The notes: generated from the letters alone by a model not told the origin. A stretch of DNA of 64,000 bases from Hofstenia miamia (GCA_004352715.1 SCFE01000005.1:1506267-1570266), one strand, 5' to 3'; counted from the first letter of the stretch, positions 1 to 12,213 are shown. Numbers and translations are program-made.

Positions 1-434
1 GATTTCCTACATAAATAAATATTGAATTCTGCGTTAATAAGATCTTCATGTGATCACGCTGTTGACATCTCCATGCTTTAGTGAAATGCGCGCTATAATT
101 ATGCAATTTGCCGCTTAAATTCAAGGCCATTATTACGATCACTTTTTAGGAATGTAAACAAGCACATTTCATCAAGAAAATATGAATACAGACATTGAAA
201 CAATATTGTTTCATAATATAGACATTAAAAATAACATAAAATAGCTTGTTGCTGCTGCATATTCCTATAATTTAATATTGAAAAATATTTTAATATTTTA
301 TTTCAACTGTTATGTTAAATGAGCAATATTAATTTCTTATTTTAAATATTTCTGCATATTCGGATACTCTTGTAATTCTTTCTTAAATATTTTATAATGA
401 AGTAACTGAAATAGTAAAATGTTGTTGTAACACT
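1..434. other. AT-rich non-coding sequence
   Basis: I see no exon, RNA gene or repeat structure here. The upstream ATG9 exons that should precede 2621 are not recognisable in this stretch and probably lie before the window. Confidence 0.5.
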
Positions 435-671
435 ATGCTACACGAACAACTTTTATCAACAATTTTTGTCGCCAACTAAAATCGTTCGTGTAGCACCCCC
501 TCCCCAATTTTTGTCTAAAACTAATTAAATGACTAAAGTTATTCGTGTAGCATACCAAATTAACAACAAAAGTTGTTCGTTCGGACGACAGAAATTGGTA
601 ACAAAATTTGGCGACAAAAGTTGTTCGTTCGGACGACAAAAATCGGCGACAAGAAGTTGTTAGTGTAGCAT
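435..671. mobile_element. Short TIR element (MITE)
   Basis: The ends are inverted copies of ATGCTACACGAACAACTT (left, from 435) and AAGTTGTTAGTGTAGCAT (right, ending 671). The inside carries repeated GTTGTTCGTTCGGACGA blocks around 565-640. The two small overlapping ORFs on both strands follow from this inverted structure and are not genes. No clean target duplication is visible, so the superfamily is unassigned. Confidence 0.55.
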
Positions 672-993
672 GGGCTTTAGTAAAAAAAGTTGAAAAATTC
701 CAAATTAGTCCCAAATTTTCGTATTCCATTTGTAATCGATCCAAAGATTTGGCAAATTTAGCAAGTTTTTCAAATAACTTGCAAATTTTCACAAAATTTA
801 CCAAACCTTGCAAAGATTTGGCAAATATTTGTCAAACGTTCCAGTTTTTTCAAATACTTTTAAACATTTTTAAGCATATATGCAACGTATTAGTCAATCC
901 AATCTTATTCATTTCATCTAATATTCGCCAAACTTTGGTGCTTAAAAATTATAAAAGCAGTTGACAGATCTGCTTCCACATTATACTTAAATC

Positions 994-997
<4 letters not shown>

Positions 998-1028
<31 letters not shown>
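998..1028. repeat. (TA)n microsatellite
   Basis: Uninterrupted TA dinucleotides immediately left of a Tc1-type terminus. TA is also the insertion target of Tc1/mariner elements, which fits the two termini found here. Confidence 0.9.
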
Positions 1029-1033
<5 letters not shown>

Positions 1034-1175
1034 ACTGGCCAAAAGTTTGGGAACAGTAACCTGTCTAANTAAGTTTTTTATGCTGAATACGATTTTTGTG
1101 TTATATTTTACATACCATCATCACTGTAAAAAGAATTTGTTCAGTTAGGTGTCCGAAAACTTTTGATCGTTACTG
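1029..1175. mobile_element. Short Tc1-type non-autonomous copy, interrupted by a joint
   Basis: 1031-1068 repeats the first 38 bases of the Tc1 element at 1207 with one mismatch, then a single n occurs at 1069. The other end, near 1140-1175, reads CGAAAACTTTTGATCGTTACTG and resembles an inverted, diverged Tc1 terminus. It could be a miniature derivative next to the full copy, or partly a duplicated contig end at the n. Confidence 0.4.
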
Positions 1176-1205
1176 TATGTATGTATATATATATATATAT
1201 ATATG

Positions 1206-2487
1206 TAGTACTGGCCAAAAGTTTGGGAACAGTAACCTATCTAAAGCGTTTTTATGCTATTTCCTGGAAACTTCGTAAAATTCCTGGAATTCCCAATTTT
1301 TTCTTAGAATTTACAACAGATTCATTTAACCAATCAAATTAACACAACTTTAGATTTACACACAATACATTTTCACTGAAAAACCCCAACATTATAGTTC
1401 GAAATATGGTCTGTGGTAGTGAAATTTCACCAAAAAAGCGTGCTCAAATTCGTATCTTGCACGAGGAGGGGTACAATTATCGCGCTATAGCTGATAGATT
1501 GGGCGTGTCAGTGTCTTCGGTATACAGAAGTGTTACTCGCTATCAGCAACTGCAAAATTTTTCCTCTCACAAGCAGTCTGGAAGACCAAAAGTGCCAACC
1601 CCTCAGACTGACCGTCTCATTCACCGTTACGTCGTCAATCAACCATTTTCTTCATCTTCTGAAGTCAAAGCAAATCTAGATGCGGTAGTGCAGAATGTAT
1701 CAACACGCACCATTAGGCGTCAATTGAATACTACATTTGACCTTCCATCGTGCAAACTGGCAGCCAAACCCCGATTGTCTGCAAAGAACATTCGAGACTG
1801 GTTGCTCTTCTGCAGGCAATACCAACACTACACCCCTGAGATGTGGCATCAAGTAATGTTTAGTGACGAATACAAGATTTGCTAGTTTACATCATACCGG
1901 CCGCACGTTTGACGACCAAGAAACCAAAGATTCAACACACGTTACACGCAACAAACTGTCCGCTCAGCACCTTTTGTGATGATTTCGGGTGCTATAACTG
2001 CGAATGGGTGTGCTGTTCTGCATTTTGTTCCTCACAACGAGACAGTCACAGCCAAGGCCTACCTCAAAATAATTCAGGAGAAAGTTCCCATATCTATGCA
2101 GCTTCGCGGAACATCTGTACTACAACAAGATGGTGCTCCTTGCCACAGCGCCAAAGCTGTGAAATAGTGGATTGCATCACAAGAGAACTGGCCGAGAAAC
2201 TCCCCAGACCTCAACGTCATAGAAGACTGCTGTCATCACATCACTCGACGATCTGAAGGTGCAAATTAAAGTGGTATGGTGGAGAAAGCTTGTCAAGTCA
2301 ATGTCAAATGACATTGCTGCGTGTTTGGCCAATAATGGCGGACATACAAAATATTAGTGAGTTTTTCTGAATTAATTATTTACTTTCTACACGGTGTTGA
2401 TCATGTTGTTTCTACATTGCGTTTTTTAGTGTAAAATACAAAAATTTCCAAATTTGGAAAGTGTTCCCAAACTTTTGGCCAGTACTA
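1206..2487 (+). mobile_element. Tc1-like DNA transposon
   Basis: Both ends carry the same inverted repeat: TAGTACTGGCCAAAAG at 1206 and CTTTTGGCCAGTACTA ending 2487, with TA at each border. The element is about 1.28 kb, normal for Tc1, and contains one broken transposase. It lies inside the intron that precedes the first recognisable ATG9 exon and has the same orientation as that gene. Confidence 0.9.
1406..2357 (+). pseudogene. Tc1-like transposase, inactivated
   Basis: From the ATG at 1406 the protein starts with a paired-type helix-turn-helix region (EEGYNYRAIADRLGVSVSSV) as in Tc1 transposases, which cut and paste the element through a DDE RNase H-fold domain. The first catalytic Asp is in MFSDE (about 1858-1872). 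The second is in QQDGAPCHSAK (about 2128-2160). The catalytic Glu region reads NSPDLNVIED (about 2195-2225). The same frame is closed by TAG at 1883, TGA at 1910 and TAG at 2165. The last stretch, ending GGHTKY and a stop at 2357, needs a frameshift between about 2225 and 2247. It cannot make a full protein. Confidence 0.9.
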
Positions 2488-2620
2488 TATATATTTCCGC
2501 TTGCAAATTTTCGTAAGTATTGCGATTGTGTACGATATTTATGCTGCATCTGCCTTCCATATTGTAGGTAATCAATTTTGATTTATTGTATCTATATAAA
2601 ATTAGTTTTTATATTTTTAG

Positions 2621-5600
2621 GCTGAAAGCAGGATATAAACCTGCTGTTGAGTACATCAATTGCTTCACATCGAATGCGTTGTCAATAATAGCTCAGTATG
2701 TATTATTTAACATAGATTAAATTTTTATTAAAAGAAAACCAATTCCTATACTCGCTTCTTAAGTAAGCAATTCAAAGATTTCATTAATCGTAGATTACTA
2801 TCAAAACTGTCCACTGTAATAGAAAATATTTCTAATTAGCCCTGTCACTTAAATATTGGCTTCCAATTAATTTAAATATTTCATTTCAATTACAAAACAC
2901 TGTATGCATATGCAGTTCGGTGTAAGAATTGTGCAATAAATGTATAGTACGAAATACTGTAACTCGAGGCTTTATTATCCGAACGCATAATACAAGTCCA
3001 ATTAATTTAAATATTTCATTTCAATTACAAAACACTGTATGCATATGCAGTTCGGTGTAAAAATTGTGCAATAAATGTATAGTACGAAATACTGTAACTC
3101 GAGGCTCTATTATCCGAACGCACAATACATTTCACTTTAACTGAAAATGACAATTTAACACTAGAAAGCTCGAACGGTCAAATTTGACCGCTTTGTACAT
3201 ATCAAATGCATTTGTAGTGCCTCATGTGATGAGAATTTAAAAAGAAAAACAGCTATTTGTTTCTTCTCATACTTTTCTTTCATTTGCTTTTGTTTTCGTT
3301 AGTTTTACTTGAATGGGTTAATTCTGGCAACTGCATGAATTTAAGGTATAGAATCGTCGGGCTTTCTAGTGTTAAATATTCGGTAAATTGCAAAGGTTTT
3401 CTTTGTATAAAGTCCAACTACTATAATATGAAAATTCATTTTTCAAAAAGAATGCTTATCCCTTGTATTCGGGAATGTAGATAAATATGTTTAATCGTTT
3501 GACTTCACGTTACAGCTATAAATTCGAATTGCTAAAGTGATGCCAAGCGATGTTTATTGCATTATGATATAAAAGTAACAGACTAGAATAGAAAACACAA
3601 ACTTGCATCAAATATATTGAAACGCCTCAACAGCACTAATTTAAAACGCGTTTACTGAAAGAATAGAAATTCCCACGGCAATATTTGATGGAGCGAAATA
3701 GGTTTGTATGCAACGAAAAATAAATGTTGATAAGTTTATCATAATTAAATGTTTGCTACTATATGTAGAACAATTTTAGTACCTTGAGGTGGGCCTGTCT
3801 AAGAGCAAAAAGTGGGCCTGTCTAAGAGCAAAAAATAACTTTGTTTTAAACGTTTAAAGCGTTTCTTTTGTAAAAAATACTTTTTTGCCAACCCTAGTTG
3901 CATACCAATATTCCTCTTCTATATATAGAATACGCCATTTCACCAACATCAGGCAATTTTCTTAATGTGATATAACGCGGTTGACCATCTTGTGATAATA
4001 TGCTGTGGAGAGTTTGAATAAAGAGATCTGCGATTGTTCTTTTATCAAACAATCAATTCATCGACATCTTTGTGAGGTGATTTACATGTAGATGTGTGCA
4101 AACGTCATTTGTAAAACAACATACATTCTTAGTAAATGTTTTTTCTTGCAGTTGTTATTTACTTTACCTTCAAATAATGCAGCAACATTTTAAAAATGTG
4201 TTTGACTAGGAATATGATTGTCCTTTTATTTACTGTTATTTCTCTCGCATTTTCCATTACTTGTTATCAATGCCCAGCGTTTTGTAATCAGTGAATTTGT
4301 CTGTTACATGAATGAGGAATTGTTGGATATAAGATGTGCCAATGCTAAGCATCTTACAAGGTGGAAGCTGTGTGTACATCATGTTAGAGAGTTGTACCTA
4401 TTGATTTCCTTTAGGAATGTTTCTTTCTTTTGTGGTTCCATTGCTGCTGTGATTATTGTTCTCACTGTTATTGATGAAGATGTCATTGCAGTAGAATACG
4501 TCATCACTATTGCCACTGTGACAGGTACAGTCGTATTTTGCATTTCTATTAAATTTCATATTGATTTTCAATGTTTTATTTTTTTTAAAAATAGGGTTAT
4601 ACCTGAGTCGCCGACTTTGTTATTTGTTATTTCGCACATTCTTGTTTTTGATTTTATACAATTTATTAGTATGAGATATTGAATCTTTGAATTTAGGTTT
4701 GATAGCTGCTGTTTCACGAAGTTTGATTCCAGATGACAATTTGATTTTTTGTCCTGAGGAACTTCTTGAAAAGGTGCTTTGTCATGTTCACTATCGCCCT
4801 GACAGTTGGCAAGGAAAAGCTCACACATCTGAAGTTAGAGCGCAGTTTTCAAGGCTTTTTCAATATAAACTGGTGCATAAGTTTTGTTTGAATATTTCTA
4901 TGCTATGTTTAATCTAATTTTTTTAATAAGATCTTGACCACTTACATGCACAAATATGCAATGAGCGATTATCCATACTTAATATTTCTGGTTTCATGTT
5001 ATAGGCGTATTGAGAGAAATTAATTTTACAAAGATACATATATTTTTATGAAAATTCACTAACATTGCCAATTAATGTAATCATGTTTTTCATATTCAGG
5101 CTTTGTAGCATTTTGTAGGTACTAGTGGTCGTTAGTTCTATTATTAATAATGTTGATTGTATTGTGGAAACGATGTTTTTTAGGTTTTAACCCACCTTCA
5201 CCATACGCTATGAATAATTAATTTCGTTTGTGTAGGTTTTCTACCTAGAAGAACTTCTCAGTCCATTAGTTACTCCATTTATTATCATGTTCAGTCTTCG
5301 CAAGAAAGTACCACAGATTGTTGACTTCTTCAGGCACTTTACAATTGACATCGTTGGTGTCGGCGACGTCTGCTCTTTTGCCCAATTGGACGTTGCAAAA
5401 CATGGAAATCCTCAGGTCACCATTTCTATATTTTTTGTAGGATGATATCGGAAATGTAATTCTCACTAAGCTTTACTTTGAATTAAGCTTTGGCTTTTAG
5501 GCATATGCTTTAAATATTTTACAAGTGCATTTCAAGGTTATGTTAAGCTTTCGATGCATACATGTACGGTTTTGAAATTTTTCGAAAAATTCAGATGTCA

Positions 5601-8600
5601 TTCTTATGTGTGTTCATGTTTAGTGGCATAATGAAGACAACATCAATCTCTCCCAGTATAATCAAGCAGAGGAAGGGAAGACGGAGTTGTCAGTTATAAA
5701 CTTCAAACACACTAATCCTGATTGGCAAGCACCTAAAGAAGTAGAAGAGTTTCTTACATCTCTAACTGGACATGGTAATTGAATTTCTAGTATTCAAATA
5801 TTATTTCCATTCAAATTTTTATCCCTTAGTTTGCGTGGGGAAAAGGTTTGCTTAGATACCATTCATTACTTACATTAAATAACAAACAGTAAGTGATCTT
5901 ACGAACTAAAACTTTTTTCCTGAACTATTAATTTCTGTAGTTAATTATTTCACCGATAATTTAACAAGTTTGTAAAATTTAAAGATAGCTGATATTAGTT
6001 CCTCTTGCAAAAATTCAAACACTTCTTTCAAATTCTTTTTGTTTATAAATGTTTATCGATTGTTTAATCTACATATATTGAACCGCGTTTTCCATTTATA
6101 TCTTTTATTAAAGCTGGAAAATTATATTTCACTATAGATCAATCATCGTGGCTTCGATTGGATCTAAATTCTTTATTTTGGAATCGGAAGCTAGACGCCT
6201 TCCAAAAACTTTCTTTATTTCATTTTGACGAATATTTTCACTACATTATAGTATTTCCCTAAAAAGCCTCTTTGCCTTGAATAATTGACTTCATGACAAC
6301 AAAGCAAAATATTTAAATTTTGAGTATGTAATTATCTTAACTTAAATTTGTTAAATTGCTTTCAGAATATATTAATTTCCACTCGTAGAAGCTTAAAATA
6401 AACATCACGTTTATTTGTGGATTCCAATGTTATCAATTTCTACTAGAAAATGACCCGCAAGTATTGGCATCGGAATGTGCGTGACCATTGTAAGACCTGT
6501 GAATGCCTTTGTTCTGAAAATGTGCAATACCATATATTGCTATTGGTCATATGTACATGAGAATTTGTAGTGCATTCCACAATTTGAACGTGCCCCATAC
6601 TAAAACACCCTCATATCCTGTAGTGCTTTTTGTTTACACACAAATCGGCGAGTGTCAATTTATGTCTATTCCACGATTCTACGCACTGTGGCGCATTATC
6701 TAGTATTTTAAGTACTGTTAAGTGTGTCCGTAAAACATTTTCCACTCATTTTTTGCCCAACATCGTTTATCCTTGGCCCACTACAATCGACGCTTTACTT
6801 GCAATTAAGGCTGTGCGATTCGTCTAATTTTAATTTCGATTCGATTTTTTTACTCGAAAAAGCACAAAATACAATGAAAAATATATTTTCACCAATTTTC
6901 ATGTAGAAAAACAAGAAATTTCATATTTTTTGCTGTCAAATTCTCCCATCGCGAGGTCACAGTATTGTCAGTTCCCTCCACACTCTTTCGCTCGCTGTTG
7001 CTGCACCAGGTACTCCGAGGATTACACGTGGAGTAGAAGACAATTTTGGATACACCGATTTCTAATCCTTCCAGTAGCCAGGGGATCATCGTCAACTTTC
7101 AGAACTTTTTCGGCCAGGTAAAGTCGCAACTCGGCCATCAGATCATTGTCGTCACTTGTGCAGGGGCGTGTCTTAGATAAAAGTCGAAGTGGCGCCCAAA
7201 TATCATTGTCCTCGTTTCGATCCTACTGTCGACGTTTTTTAGCTCGAGACGTTGTCTGACAAAATGACGACTGGGCAAGTCGTTGGCACGTTGAGGACTC
7301 AACTGAGCATGAGGTTCTTGAATTGCGGGTCGAGTATTGTAGAAGTTGCATGCACCTCAGAATTTTTCAATAAATTTGAAAAACGCTTCAATAAACTTCG
7401 TTCTCCCACTTCGCCAATATGTTTGCAAATTAAGTTTTCCACTAAATTTAATTTATTTTTGTATAGTTTTTTGTTTTTTGAGACAACTCTTCTCAAATAC
7501 TAACCGGGCTTATCGTTGCTTGACTTCGTTGATCTGGTGTGTGTGGAGGTATTGCAAACATGGTATTGTCCTACATACTATATTAATATTTTTTGTAATA
7601 TTTATATTAACAGTAATTGTTTTAACAGACAATTATATTAATGTAATTTTTTCAAATGGGATCATTTTAAAACGAGTCTGTTAATTCCGATGCCTGGTTG
7701 CTAAAAAATCAAAAAGGTTCTATTCGCCTATTTTTATTCGATTCGATTCGATTTGATTTTTGGGGAATCTCACAGCCTTACTTGCAACGTATTCAGAACT
7801 AGACGCCGGCCATGTTTCATTGAGAGTCCGTTGGAATGTCTTTTTGTCACCTACTGTACATGAAACCAAATGGTGAAATGAAATCGCATAGCGTAAGCAT
7901 ATACAACATTTTGTTTCAGTTTTCTTAAATCATCTATCGGTTTAATATATTCTGCATTGTTTTTCTGCAAAAAGATATGCGCTACCTGAAATAGATTACA
8001 ACAGCCATGAAAATCGTTTTGTTTGCGAATTTGTGAAATGTTTCTAGTACTCTTGCAAGGAATTTAAAGTATTTACAACCTTTTTAGTTTATTTTAAAAG
8101 TGGTCACAATGCAATTATTAATATAATTTTTAACCTTGAACTACCTAGAAATTATTAAATAATTTGATGGGTTCTTCGATCAAAATTTAAGCATTCATAA
8201 CTCACGAATTAATAAGGATATCTGAAAGTTACGAACACTTGTAGGCATACTTTTACTCCACGGCTTCTGAATTTACGCCAATCGGTCAAATCTACAAAGG
8301 TTAAGATTAATGTTGGTCACATGGACGCTAGACCTCCTTTTTTTCTGTGCATTAAGTATGGGAAATCTTTGAAAGTTTGTTTAAAAAAAAGTTAAATTTT
8401 GGTTTGAAAATAGTTGATATTTTCACTTAGTTCAGGCACATGATTGATTTTTAGCACATTACATTTAAGCGCATTCCCTCCATATCCAAGAATTTCCAAA
8501 TTTCTATTAGGCCTTGAGAAAATTGTTTGAAAAACTGGATTGTCATTTTAAATTGACGCAATGCTGTTTAATATTAAATTCATAATTATAAATATTTCAC

Positions 8601-10359
8601 TTCGTATTTTATGGATTACTGCAAGCATTCAATAGTTTTACCAAAGCAAATTTGCGGCATCATTAAAGCCTCATAAGCTTCTTTCTAATTCATTACACGT
8701 GCCTGGGGAATTACTTTCTTTTCTTCATTGAAGACATCTGGTAATCTAAACACTTGTAAATTGTAGGTAAAAATAATGCAATGCGTGCAACTTTTGCTAA
8801 ATTTGTTTCAAGGTAATTAAACATCATTTTCGAAGTATTTATATTCATCCACACACTGTTAATTGTGAAAATTCATTTATCAGTGCTTATTGTTCCAAAT
8901 ATTTCTTTTTCATATTCATCACTCGGTTTCCTGCAAATTCTGACGTGTCGAAATGCAATGCAACGTTGAATATCCTTTCTGGGTGATGTGTCAAGGGATT
9001 GCAAGCTTAAATATCTAATGACTTGCATGCGAAACACTGGCAAATGCCAATATTAATTTAAGTCTCACTGGTTTTAATTTGAGGTAGAAGGTCGTAGTCT
9101 CTCTAAATTTGTTTATTTCAAGATTTCCTCTCGTAAGCATAGCATGTTCGTTTTCGACTGAACTCATTCTAAAATCAAAAGCATATTTCTAAGTAAAATT
9201 CTCATCATGAATCTCAATGCACAGAGTATCATATGAAATCTCTATTTAACATGACGATTACAATAATTAACTAATGGTTCAGTAATCGATAGATCCATCA
9301 TTGCTGTATGTTGTATTACTGGTATTATTAGCGACAGATTGTGGTGTTGGATTAAGTTATTCCTCGACATTTCTATATTCTCAGTAGGAGTTTACCAAAT
9401 TCTGTCTAACGATTTAACTTAAAATACAAGTAATGTCATTGGATCACATAGTACTAGAAATATCATGGGACGAAATCAAATCCGACTAAATGATACAGGG
9501 ACCCTGAAAATTCAGGTCTCGCAAAAGCCAAGCACGTAGCAACGCTATGCATCATCCACCTAATATATTTGTTATCAATTTCAGAACACAATTGTTTTCA
9601 ACAACTGTTTTAGCTGTAAATATTGTGTTTGATATGTAGACAATAATCTAAGTTATAACTGGAAAGTTACTTAGTATTCATTTTTGTTTTGGTTGTATAA
9701 TTGACTACTATTTTCTTAATTTAGTTGAAAAGGGGGTCGAATATATGGTTGGATCCTCATTAACGCCATTACAGTTTCCATCTCTGCAACTGAGTTACAT
9801 GCCTCAAACTGCTGAACACCCTATTTTTAAAGGAAATGGCGTTTTGCATAAATCAGGACCAAGCAGTTTGACATATCCAACATCCTCTTTAAATACGTAA
9901 GTTTATCATCTCGAATTAGACAATTTTCAAAATTAAGGATATTAATTTATAATATAAAAATTGATATGTAAAATGCGTTTATCAAGCTTTCTTTTTTTAT
10001 TCATAAAGATTAAATAACTGTTCATAATGGAGCTTATGTAAGTAAATAGCAGAACTATTTTAGGGAGAGATATCCGTTTGCTGCAAAATCTCAATCTGCT
10101 TCTGACACCCAGGCCGCTTTAAATTCACTCCAAATTCTCAGCCTTCATAAGGTATATTCTTAGGTTGTGAATGATCTTATGCTCGTTTTAGTTACATCAG
10201 CTAAGACTTCAACGTCAAGAACCCTCTGGTAGTTATCAGCAGAATTTTCAGGTAGACCTACATGTGCCAGATGACCGCTCTCTAGATTTGGTTCCCTTGG
10301 ATCAACCTGATCCTTTAAATAGTTTTTTCATTAATCAGCCAGTGGAAGATCTCGAGTGA
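2621..10359 (+). CDS. ATG9: ATG9 autophagy lipid scramblase, 3' part (8 exons)
   Basis: The gene encodes the C-terminal 369 residues of ATG9, the multispanning scramblase of autophagosome-seeding vesicles. Exons are 2621-2695, 4415-4524, 4697-4872, 5236-5415, 5624-5774, 9725-9896, 10064-10151 and 10201-10359 (stop TGA 10357-10359). All borders have GT/AG and all phases fit, leaving one open frame. Family hallmarks are GYKPAVEYINCF, a membrane segment around GSIAAVIIVLTVIDED, SLIPDDNLIFCPEELL, HYRPDSWQGKAH, EELLSPLVTPFI, DIVGVGDVCSFAQLDV and EEGKTELSVINF. The tail after 9725 is variable in the family. The N-terminal half lies upstream of the window. The 1.7-kb and 3.95-kb introns hold tandem repeats and a hAT relic; a missed small exon in 5775-9724 is possible but not needed by phase. 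Identification is by family recognition, not a search. Confidence 0.92.
2862..3131. repeat. 135-bp tandem duplication in an ATG9 intron
   Basis: Two adjacent copies (2862-2996 and 2997-3131) differ at only a few positions. Each contains TAACTCGAGGCT followed by TATTATCCGAACGCA. The high identity suggests a recent duplication. Confidence 0.9.
3789..3834. repeat. 23-bp tandem duplication
   Basis: The unit GTGGGCCTGTCTAAGAGC plus an A run occurs twice in direct succession, inside the same ATG9 intron. Confidence 0.9.
6805..7779 (-). mobile_element. hAT transposon relic with 8-bp target duplication
   Basis: The element is bracketed by the 8-bp direct repeat ACTTGCAA at 6797-6804 and 7780-7787, the target-duplication length typical of hAT. 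Terminal inverted repeats are AAGGCTGTGCGATTC (left) and GAATCTCACAGCCTT (right), followed inward by ATTCGATTCGATT-type repeats. The inside codes a hAT transposase remnant on the minus strand. It lies in the 3.95-kb ATG9 intron, opposite to the gene. At 975 bp it is too short for a full hAT, so it is an internally deleted copy. Confidence 0.88.
6889..7496 (-). pseudogene. hAT transposase C-terminal remnant
   Basis: On the minus strand, 7496-7299 reads through SEVHATSTILDPQFK, the ILDPRFK block of hAT transposases. 7095-6889 ends with WENLTAKNMKFLVFLHENW, the end of the hAT dimerisation domain (consensus ..ENV..LVFL..N). The two blocks are in separate open segments with frame breaks between them. 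The N-terminal BED finger and most of the catalytic core are missing, so the copy is non-autonomous. Confidence 0.75.
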
Positions 10360-10866
10360 AAATTCTAATCAACTTTCATAATTCAACGCATTTCCAGCAT
10401 TTGTTTTTACTGTGATTTTCTATTTTCAGTTCTGTTTAAAATGAAATTTTGATAAAATATTTAGTTTGTAGTATACATAAATTAATTGATTTTTAGTGTT
10501 TTTATTTTGTCGCTATTTTTCAAAAGGGCAAAAGTAAAAATGCATGTTTAGACTAATGTTGAGCTATATACTGTGAATTTTGGTAATTTTCATGTTAATC
10601 TAACGTTTCATAAAACTTCTAAAAACAGATATCTTTCAAATTTCAGCTCAAAAAATACATCCTCAAAAATGCATTAAAAAATTAATACATAACAATAAGA
10701 TTACTTAGGTATAAAATAGGTGATGGATAAACAAGTCAAATTTGTATAACTTTTATATTGTGTCCTACATTTTCAATTTGCTGTTGTGTCCAACTTTAAC
10801 TCAGAAGTTGAACATAAGCGAATTTTTACTGGAGAAGATGTATTTTTGTTTTGAACAAATATGTTG
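10360..10866 (+). other. 3' flank / probable 3' UTR of ATG9
   Basis: This AT-rich stretch follows the ATG9 stop and has no ORF of note. No close AATAAA hexamer is present; the nearest clear one is near 11198, beyond a MITE, so the true transcript end is unknown. Confidence 0.4.
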
Positions 10867-10868
10867 TA

Positions 10869-11082
10869 CAGTCGCGCCTCGGTTAAACGTACCCCGATCC
10901 CCACCTGGGCCCAAATTCTAAACTACGCTAAACTGAAGTTTATGTTAAACTGAAAAACTGAGTCAAAGTTTGCGTTAAACTGAGATTATCTTAAAGTAAG
11001 AGCTTCGTATGTGCTAAATGGGCAAGGGTCTGTTCAGTTAACTACGTTATTCTGAAGTTCACGTTAAACCGAGACGTGACTG
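10869..11082. mobile_element. Pogo/Tigger-like MITE
   Basis: The left end is CAGTCGCGCCTCGGTTAAAC and the right end is the imperfect inverse, GTTAAACCGAGACGTGACTG. The inside repeats GTTAAACTGA blocks. The CAGT start, roughly 214-bp length and no coding capacity fit a pogo/Tigger-type miniature element. TA lies at the left border; the right border reads TTA, so the duplication is not perfectly clean. Confidence 0.75.
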
Positions 11083-11397
11083 TTATATTTCCCTTACTTT
11101 TATTGTTGGAATGCAATCAGCAATGTTGATCTTAAAACATTGTCTAACTGAATAATGACAGTCTGGGGATATAACATTTTTTAGTGAGTAGGGATATTAA
11201 TAAAATTTCACTCAATTACAGAACATTATTGCCATAGAATATTTTGCGCCGACTTAAAATGATAATTTTATAGAAATAAGTCTTGTTAATCGGTAGTAAG
11301 ATTATGTATGTAATCGTATTTTGTATTCAAATATGAAGTGATTTTCAAAATTTTTGAGTGTATGTATGAATTTAAAGTAACGCATCATTTACTTAAC

Positions 11398-11426
11398 ATG
11401 TTTCGGCATGCCACTGTCATTGTAAA
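11398..11426 (-). ncRNA. Hammerhead-like hairpin after a PLE endonuclease
   Basis: On the minus strand this reads TGACAGT, then a GGC-AT-GCC stem, then CGAAACATG. It lies about 145 nt past the stop of the minus GIY-YIG fragment. The layout parallels 12214-12238, but the CUGANGA core is degenerate, so self-cleavage is doubtful. Confidence 0.35.
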
Positions 11427-11569
11427 AATATTCACAAAATATTCAAATTAAATTTTTTTGATATATCTTCTGTAAATTAGCTTGTATTTATACTTATTTT
11501 TTTGTTTAAGTTTGGTTCCTTTAATTCCATATAAATTGATTCGATAATGCTTAGTTGAAAATTATCAAT

Positions 11570-11728
11570 TTATCCTAATTTCATATCACAGTTCTTTAGG
11601 TGATCGGAGATGGTCGATTGATTTTTGTGTTTTTTAATTCTTGAAATTTTTCCAATGCATTGTGCACCACAGTTGACAGTTATTTCATATACTACTTTGG
11701 AAAGGTTTCTGTCTTTAGTCCTATTATA
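11570..11728 (-). pseudogene. PLE GIY-YIG endonuclease fragment
   Basis: The minus strand from about 11728 down to the TAA at 11570-11572 reads SKVVYEITVNCGAQCIG, then ISRIKKHK and SDHLKNCD. This is the GIY-YIG pattern (V-Y-x-I..C..C...IG..R...H) of Penelope-like elements, where the domain nicks target DNA. There is no start codon and only part of the domain is present. It is a relic; its spacing matches the plus-strand fragment beginning 60 bp away. Confidence 0.7.
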
Positions 11729-11784
11729 TATCTAATTATGAACATTGTTTTAAGATCGAATATAGAGGACTTCACACTGAAAAC

Positions 11785-12167
11785 ATGATCAAAGAACTCA
11801 AAAAAGTATCAATAATTAAAGAAAATGTTAGATTTATATGTTGCAATCATAAGCTAAGAACAAAATTTCAATTAAAATGTACAACTAAAGAAACCAATAA
11901 GTCAAATATAATTTATCAAATCAAATGCACCTGTGGTGAAGATTATATTGGTTTTTCTAGTAGGCAACTGTCAAGAAGAATTAAAGAACATGATACCAGT
12001 TCTAATATATCTAATCATTTAAAAAATGCGGACTAAACTTTGAAACAAAAATATTACATCAGACGTCACGATCAAGTAATTTAAAAATTATTGAGAGTAT
12101 TTTTATAAAATCCTTGCAACCAAGTTTAAACACAAAAGACTATATTTATAAATTTAACAAATTATAA
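11785..12167 (+). pseudogene. PLE GIY-YIG endonuclease fragment
   Basis: The frame from 11785 contains NIIYQIKCTCGEDYIGFSS, then RQLSRRIKEH and NISNHLK. This is a good GIY-YIG domain: Tyr, the CxC pair, YIG, catalytic Arg and His are all present. The frame opens before 11785 without a usable upstream ATG. It closes at 12036 through a frameshift near 12025. The continuation in another frame (NLKIIESIFIKSLQPSLN) ends at TAA 12165-12167, as expected for the C-terminus of PLE proteins. The RT that should precede it is absent on this strand. Confidence 0.75.
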
Positions 12168-12213
12168 TTATTATTGTAAAATCTAGTAAATTTAGAGGGA
12201 ATCATTTGTAAAA

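Noticed and set aside
608-964. Overlapping ORFs on both strands at 433-964
   Set aside because: They come from the inverted structure of the MITE at 435-671 and have no protein features.
4218-4414. Open frame upstream of the ATG9 exon at 4415, reading FVCYMNEELLDIRCANAK
   Set aside because: It seemed to extend ATG9, but the true preceding exon is 2621-2695 (GYKPAVEYINCF), with a GTATGT donor and matching phase, so this stretch is intron.
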